From NCBI GenBank assembly GCA_010909165.1, contig MU008161.1, forward strand, positions 1,178,001 through 1,242,000: a DNA stretch of 64,000 bases, given 5' to 3'. Shown here in pieces: positions 58,101 through 64,000 of the stretch; position 1 is the first letter of the stretch; the number at the start of each line of letters is the position of its first letter. The position numbers and the translations under genes were made by a program. Origin of the DNA: Anthoceros angustus (Eukaryota > Streptophyta > Anthocerotopsida > Anthocerotales > Anthocerotaceae). The notes beneath the pieces are model-generated. The model worked only from the letters and a program-made list of their open reading frames with translations, searched no databases and had not been told where the DNA came from.

Positions 58101-59639
58101 TGAGGATTGTGCTTCGAGAACGTGAAGAGGCTCGAGATGCTTTGAAGGTCTCCGAGTCCTGCATGAACGGGGTGGAAGAGCAGAACAGGAGTTTGCAGGA
58201 GGATCTTCGGAGGGAGAGAACGAGAATACAAGACATGCAGAAGGACCTGCAGGAGGTGCAGAGATTGGAGAGGAGGGTTGAGTCTCTTGCTAAGCAAAAC
58301 CAAATGCTGCAAAGTATCCTTGCGATGAAGGAGAAAACTGTCCATGCCACTGGGGAGGAGGTGAAGGAAAGAGAGAATCAAATGAGGGAGGCTCAGCAAA
58401 CGCAAGCTGAACTGAGGCAAAGTCTGCAGGTAAATCTGTCTGCCAGATGGCCTGCTCTGAACACTGTACCTCCTCCTCCTGCACTCACATTCTAGTTTGT
58501 GCTCGTTTGTGGGTGCATGTGCTGACTCTAATCTGTCATTTCAGGTTTCTGCTCGGCAGTTATACATCATGAATGAGAGGGCTGAAATGATGGCAAACAA
58601 ATTACTTCAGCAGGAATCTCAGGTGGCAAAGGCAAGGACTGAGTGTGAACAGCGAGAAGAGGTCATTCGAGGACTGGAGGATAATCTTAGTGAACTGGCT
58701 AAGCAAGTGGACAGTCAAAATGCACGAATACACAGACTGACTGGGAACAACGAGGAGCTATTCAGGTTATACCATGAGAAAGGCAAAGAGATTGAGGAGT
58801 TGCAGCAGAAGCTGTTAAAAGAGATTGAGGCGAAACTGGAGCACGAGCAAGAAATTGATCAGGTATGGACCTTGTGAACTGCACAAAGAGGAGGAGGACG
58901 TCCTGGAAAAAGACGTCCTTCTCTTTTCCTTTTTTTTTGTGATGACTTGGATCTACATCTATCCTGCATTCACGGAGGACGTGGATTCTCACGAACTCCT
59001 GATCCAATCTAACGATTTTGTCTTTGCTCCTAGCTCAATGAGAACATCCGGGAGCTTAAAAATGAGGTGAAAGCGCAGGAGCTCAACTGCAAGTTACTAC
59101 GAGACAAACTATGTTCAAGAGAAGCTGACATTGAAGACAGCAACAAGGAGTTGTCACTATTGGTGCAAAGGCGAGACTGGCTGCAGAACGAGCTGCAGCA
59201 GACCCGAAAAATGCTTGCAGATGCGAACAGGAGACTGGAGATCCTCGAGCAACAGGTGCGGGAATCTTATTCCTACACTCAACATGGGCTTGCCTAGCGT
59301 GTAGTACTCGCTTCCAGTACAGAATCGCAGCACTGTTGGCATCCAATAACTTGTTTCCACTTGCAGGTGAAGGAAAAGGACGCAAAAATAACCATGCTGC
59401 AAACACAGGTTGATGAACAGATGAAACAACTCACCATTTTCAAGGAAGAGATCCCCAGGATAACTAAGGAGAGGGACAACATGCAGCAAGAGGCAGAAGA
59501 GATGGGCAGGGAAGCGTTAAGAATGAGTGCCGAAGTGGAGGTGTTGAGACGGAAGGTGGTCCAGCTGGATGAGGATGTGATGGTGAAGGAGGGCCAAATA
59601 TCAATCCTACGCGGGAATTACGAGGGATCGTGCGACTGA
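55167..59639 (+). CDS. Large plant coiled-coil protein, DUF7653 type (five exons)
   Basis: Exons by eye are 55,167-55,735, 55,945-58,429, 58,545-58,862, 59,034-59,255 and 59,367-59,639. GT-AG junctions keep frame and give 1,288 residues. The N-terminal third is disordered and Ser/Pro/Gln-rich, with Ala-Ser and His-Ser runs, a Gln tract, and a basic segment SARTVAERLAKAIRGSTRSW. From about residue 620 it is coiled coil to the end. Segments such as RLEKIQVEENWLRDRLKGLE, LHKQVQRLHQLCQDHEKSVH and LIRLSGVEQALRSELEASRG match the conserved core of plant proteins usually labelled RNase P subunit P38-like or myosin-heavy-chain-like. That label is not functional evidence. The true role is unknown; a scaffold is plausible. 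Database DUF naming is from memory. The frame is intact and the gene appears functional. Confidence 0.9.
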
Positions 59640-60408
59640 AGAGTTCCAAGGACCGACGCCAACTGTATTCTACATTTTTGAAGCAAAGCTTCTCCAGATG
59701 ACCGCCTCCATTTATTCATCAATTTTGGTCCTTCTGTCTTGTACTTTAAACTCCAGAGTAGAATTCTGTACAGTACATATGTCATGTCACTACTACATAC
59801 AACCAGTAGTAGACCACTGGTTGTGCTACATACTTCCAGTAGGCTGGCTGTAAGATTTGCTCCTTCCAGCAGTTGTTACTAGGTACAGTAGTCTACTGTC
59901 TGCTGGTAAACACTTGTCTCCTTGCCGGTATCTGTGGCAGTCAGCCTGACAGGTTACTGCCCAAGCTGATGAGAACTACATCTCGCCTTCGGTAGTCCTT
60001 GAATTTCCCTCCACATTTGTTTGAGTAGGAGATTGATTGATTAGGTGGATTGGTGGACGCTGTACCCTGAGGAGGTTGATGGATTAGGTGGATGGTTGGA
60101 CGCTGCACCCTGACGACTTGATCATTAGCACAAGCGCGGAAGATCTTTTGCGTGTTTCAGGCTCATCACCCTTCTCCACAAACGAGCGGCTGGCTCCACC
60201 ATCTTTGTCCACTAGGTACCTACCTAGTACGTCACGATAAGCTCCGGTTTCCCGCATCACAGGCTCTGGCTGTTGGCGGCAAAATATTATATTCAAACTG
60301 GACCTGGTCAGGACCGGGCTGGCTACCTGGCAGGTAGGCAAACCGGTAACTTCAACCCCGGGCTGCCCCGTTTCACGCCGGACAGGAGCTGGGTGAGGAC
60401 CGACGGCG
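59640..60408 (+). promoter_or_regulatory. Intergenic region ahead of LSMT-like gene
   Basis: This holds the 3' flank of the coiled-coil gene, including many short CAGTAG/CTACTA pieces (59,790-59,900), then a two-copy 42-base repeat starting GATTAGGTGGAT at about 60,040 and 60,082. The remainder is probably promoter and leader of the next gene. No core promoter element can be named with confidence. Confidence 0.5.
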
Positions 60409-62721
60409 ATGGCGGCCATGGCAGCTGCAGGAACACTGCGCAGCAGCGTGCACATCTGCTCGTTGCCCGCAGCGACAGCAAGCAGGAGCAGAAGCCGGGG
60501 CCGGCCGAGCGTGGTAGCCCTACGAGCAGCGCAAGCGCCAACTGTTACCACGTCCAGTCAGGTCAGTTCCGGTGTCACCAGCGGCCTGGTTGTGGAATGG
60601 AAGCAGTGCCGTCACGGATCGGTTGTTTCCATCTGTGGCTGCGCAGGAAGAAAAGGTGCAGAGGCTCTGGACATGGCTCCGCGAAAACGGTGTTGCCGCT
60701 GGGCCCGTGCGGCCTGCTTCTGTGCCGGAAGGGTTGGGGTTGGTAGCAGAGAAAAGCGTGGGGGATGGAGAAGAGGTGCTGGCTGTGCCATCCGCGTTAT
60801 GGATAAATGCAGGCGCAGCTAGGGCCAGCAGGGAAGTCGGGCGCCTGTGCGAGGGGAAGAAGCCGTGGATCGCCATCGCGCTATTTCTTCTTCATGAGAA
60901 GTCGGTTCCGGATTCTAAATGGCGTCCTTATTTGGACGCGCTGCCGGATAAGCTGGATTCGCCCCTCTTTTGGTAAGTGTGGAGACGAGCTTATGGATTT
61001 GAGCTCAGTCGGGCTGGAGCAGAGGGTGCTGATTTTCCTGATCGATTGTGGTCGCGGGGCTGCAGGTCAGATGAAGAATTGGCAGAGCTTCAAGGTGAAC
61101 AGCTGATTATGAGTGGCGTGGGCACATCTTTGAGACTAGCAACAATGGTGCTGTTCATTTTGACCTTTCCCCGCTGAAGTATGCGGTTGACCAGCGAGCT
61201 CGGTTTGTGCGAGCAGGCTCGCAGCTGCTGACATCCACCTTGGGGTACAAGGAGTATGTCGAGAGCGAGTACAAGATACTGAAGGAGGAGTTGTCTAAGT
61301 TAAATTCTGGTCTCAAGGATATTACCTTGAATGATCTCGTTTGGACATTCGGGATGCTTCGATCACGTTCGTTTGCTCCCTTGACAGGCGATGATCTTGC
61401 TTTGGTTCCTTTTGCTGACCTGGTAGGTGATCTGCGCCTTACGTCTTGTTGGTTTGGTTCCGTCTGGCTATGTACTAAGCTTGTCCGTTGCAGGTCAACC
61501 ATGGAAGTGGCTTGAAAGAACGCTCCAGCTGGGAAAAGAAAAGCGCAGGCTTCTTTTCTCAGCAAAGTGTGCTTGCCGTTCGTTCTGGGTCTAGTTGCAG
61601 GGCTGGAGAGCAGGTATTAGATCATTTTCTGTAGTTGGTCTGAAAGCCTTTGCAGGTACCAGCTGTATCCTGGTCATTCTCGTGTGAAACCTGTCTCTCC
61701 GACCTGCAGGTCTTGATGCAATACGGGCAAGATAAAAGTAATGCACAACTAGCTTTGGATTACGGCTTTGTTGAAAGGGATACAGGGTTGAATGGAATAC
61801 CAAGTACCTCTCGCGACAAGTTCACACTTACCCTTGAAATCCCAGAATCTGATCGATTCCTGGACGATAAGCTGGATATATGCCAGGTCAACAAGCGGGA
61901 GAGTACTGTGTATTATGATTTAGTGGCAGGTGAAGGTCCTTCAGAAGATATGTTGACCTTTCTTAGGCTAACTGTGCTTGGCGGAGCTGATGCCTTCCAT
62001 CTAGAGGTGGGTCTCTACTGCTGCTTTTTCCTTGGTTTCTGTTCCTATTTTCATGTTACATGGTTGTCCAGCTTTGAGATTGTGGACTACTGTATCCGCA
62101 CATGCATTGCCGCTCCTCAGCTTCTTGTAAATCTTGTGCATGACGCAGGCTCTTTTCCGGAATGCGGTGTGGGAGCATCTTCAGTATCCGATAAGCCGAG
62201 AGAATGAAGAAGCTATCTGTCGCAGTATCTTGGAAGGTTGTTCGACTGCCTTGTCAGGCTACTCCACCTCCGTTCAGGAGGTAAGACAGAGATTCACTGG
62301 GTGCTATCTTTTATCGATGTCCACACTTCTTTGGGTCCCGCCAGGTTGAACATCCGCTTATCAAACAATGTATCACCCAAGTATGTGGACTTAGTGACGA
62401 TCGCCTTGGGCTTGCCAGGATGTAGAGCTATTGAACTCAGGCCCGTTAAGCTCCAGAAGGGAGATAGCTGCAGTAGTAAGGCTCGGTGAAAAGCGCGTTC
62501 TCCGCGAGTTGCAGACTTGGTTTGAAGGGCGTTTGGCAAATCTTGACAAACTGGAGTACTACGCTGAACGAAGACTGAAAGACTTGGGGCTTGTTGATGA
62601 CAGAGGATACGAAACTCCTTGGGTGAGTTCTTGGTATTCCTTCGTTTCAATTAGCTCAAACATTTCACATGCCAAGGAGCCTAAAACCGTTGCGCTTCCT
62701 ATGCAGGTTTTCAATGACTAG
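60409..62721 (+). CDS. Chloroplast SET-domain lysine methyltransferase, rubisco LSMT-like (nine exons)
   Basis: An AdoMet-dependent methyltransferase of the LSMT family, predicted to methylate fructose-bisphosphate aldolase and/or rubisco large subunit in the stroma. Exons by eye are 60,409-60,561, 60,647-60,972, 61,066-61,094, 61,217-61,422, 61,494-61,613, 61,710-62,006, 62,149-62,280, 62,419-62,622 and 62,707-62,721. All are GT-AG and in frame, giving 493 residues. Residues 1-51 look like a transit peptide (Arg/Ser/Ala-rich). The SET part contains GEEVLAVPSALWINAG (92-107), KPWIAIALFLLHEK, WTFGMLRSRSF, the NH motif as LVNHGSGL (238-245) and LALDYGF (292-298) with the catalytic-type Tyr296. 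The rubisco-binding C-terminal domain follows (FLDDKLDI, LGGADAFHLE, LEYYAERRLKDLGL). Exon 3 is only 29 bases and the last adds four residues. It is likely functional. Confidence 0.95.
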
Positions 62722-64000
62722 TGTATTCTCGCAGTCGCCTCCTGATGCAACTTCATGCTGGGCACAGACGCGCATCGAGTCTCCACGGAAGTAGGCTTGA
62801 TTACCTCATCTCATGCTCCTCATCACGCTCTTAAAATTGTGTTTTCCTCACATCGTATCTGCTAACTAGTGCTGGTTCCCACCTGCCATCAGGTGAATGG
62901 GCTGTCCGCCGACTTGTATTCCGTCTTATTAGCTCTAATGCGGAAGGCTGGTGAAAAGGAGGAACCAAAAGAACCACCGTAAGCTTGAATTCTCTTCTTC
63001 AATAGAAACTCCCTTCGCCCAATCGGTTCCGTTTACTTCCATGTACTGTGAGGTGATATCCGGATGTCCCAAATATAAAAGTACCTACCTGTTCTAGAAG
63101 ACTTATTGTTTGAGGGTATGGATTGATCCTCCAACAGGAAAAGGCCACCGACGCTTTGCCTCCGTTGGTTGCCGCGGACGTACTTGAGAGGGCGATGTGA
63201 GCTGGTGCCTTCCATAGTAGTAAAACTGGTTAGGAGTTGGAGGTTGGCTGGATAGCTACACGTATCTCTTTATGAAGGGAAGAGATAGGTGACCCATCTA
63301 CTAAAAGACATCAGGGAGACCCCAGGGGTGAACTCCAAAATCCGCAACCTTGGAGGTTCTCCAAATCAGAGAAGTATAAAGCAGGTGAGCCCCTACAGAA
63401 ACAAGACTCTCGGCACTTGAAGAGCTTGACACTCAATCCCAAGGAAAGACACAAGCTCGCGCAGGGAGTTAGTCATGTGAATAGCCCTCTAGTGAAAAAG
63501 GGCAAAGAGAGCAGGGATAGAAAGATGGTAAAAGATAGGGTGTTTGGAGGTTGGGGTGGATTCTACATATGGTGGGGCAGGCGCGCTGATGAGGTTCAGC
63601 ACGGAAAGCGGCGGCACCTGAGGAAGGTGACGCAGGCGAGCTACTGGTACTCCCTCGACTATAGGTACGTACCGAGGTTATGCGCGTGGCGAGCATCCAC
63701 AGTTCCGACCGGCCGCGTCCCGTCCGTAAGGCCCGTTTCCCGTTTGCCTCTTGAAGTATGGCGGGTGTGGGTGTGGCTGTGTGTGTGTGCCAGGCTCCAT
63801 GTATCAAAAGAGCTCCCCGCCTGCTGCTGCTGCTGCTGCTGCTGCTCACCAGAATTTTGCGTGAAAGACATGTGTGGATGCTCTCAGGTTTCCCCCCGAG
63901 GGCGGGGGGGCGCGAATGCCCAGATCGCCTTCCCAAGAGAGCCACAGCAGAGCGGGTGTGGAGGAAGGGCTTCTGATTGGCTGTGAGGTGGCAGGTGACC
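62722..64000. other. Downstream region, one possible exon and a CTG repeat
   Basis: A segment at 62,894-62,978 is bounded by an AG acceptor (GCCATCAG) and a GTAAGC donor. It encodes NGLSADLYSVLLALMRKAGE then KEEPKEP, so it may be an exon of an alternative 3' end of the LSMT-like gene or of another gene. From 63,000 on no gene is recognised. A CTG microsatellite lies at about 63,817-63,846. Overlapping ORFs around it (63,417-63,986 plus and 63,469-63,945 minus) are not convincing. Confidence 0.3.

Noticed and set aside
63290-63360. Minus-strand KVADFG string resembling a kinase DFG region
   Set aside because: No other kinase motif lies on either side and the flanking frame has stops; probably chance.
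63817-63846. CTG tract giving poly-Leu or poly-Gln ORFs at the window end
   Set aside because: A microsatellite; ORFs crossing it have no other support.
1-64000. CRISPR arrays, bacterial operons, rRNA or tRNA genes
   Set aside because: Repeats are tandem or palindromic without unique spacers of constant length, genes have spliceosomal introns, and no tRNA or rRNA signature was seen by eye.

Overview
This is nuclear DNA from a streptophyte plant. The intact genes include a plastid uL10 ribosomal protein with a transit peptide, a rubisco LSMT-like SET methyltransferase, a plant CAT transporter, an AVT-type amino acid transporter, a GT61 glycosyltransferase and a DUF7653-type coiled-coil protein. 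They are GC-rich, with short GT-AG introns of about 70-235 bases or none, and lie between large blocks of decayed transposons. The short introns and low intron number fit an early-diverging land plant or a close streptophyte relative better than a seed plant, but I cannot name the species.

Left block (1-26,400) is almost all mobile DNA. A degenerate Ty3/gypsy element on the minus strand fills 1-9,230: a clipped 3' LTR, gag-pol, a primer site, and an inferred 3-kb 5' LTR. Next comes a 1.5-kb array of palindromes built on GGCCAAGGACAA. A GC-rich domain (11.1-22 kb) carries a broken CACTA/EnSpm transposase flanked by two tandem duplications of about 860 and 786 bases, the second encoding a duplicated unknown protein. 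An AT-rich zone (22-26.4 kb) holds fragments with tRNA-Met primer sites (Copia-like or pararetrovirus-like), a Copia gag-like ORF and a non-LTR retrotransposon 3' tail.

Gene island 1 (26.7-34.6 kb) holds a five-exon cationic amino acid transporter (+), an intronless plastid RPL10 (-) and a three-exon GT61 glycosyltransferase (-). Right after it lie two adjacent broken gene copies that keep intron remnants: NSA2-like (35.1-36.0 kb) and DCN1-like (36.2-37.5 kb). Next come small tandem repeats and tail copies of an unidentified element, then an intronless AVT transporter (41.8-43.2 kb).

A second AT-rich repeat block (44.6-52 kb) contains two copies of a non-LTR retrotransposon (44.6-48.1 kb), a hairpin, and a near-identical 577-base tandem duplication. 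Gene island 2 (55.2-62.7 kb) holds the five-exon coiled-coil protein and the nine-exon SET methyltransferase, both on the plus strand. The last 1.3 kb has one possible exon, a CTG microsatellite and nothing else I can assign.

Two genes concern amino acid transport (CAT and AVT) and two products are predicted to enter plastids (uL10 and the SET methyltransferase), but nothing shows that the neighbours work as one pathway. All exon joins were made by eye from frame continuity and GT-AG sites.
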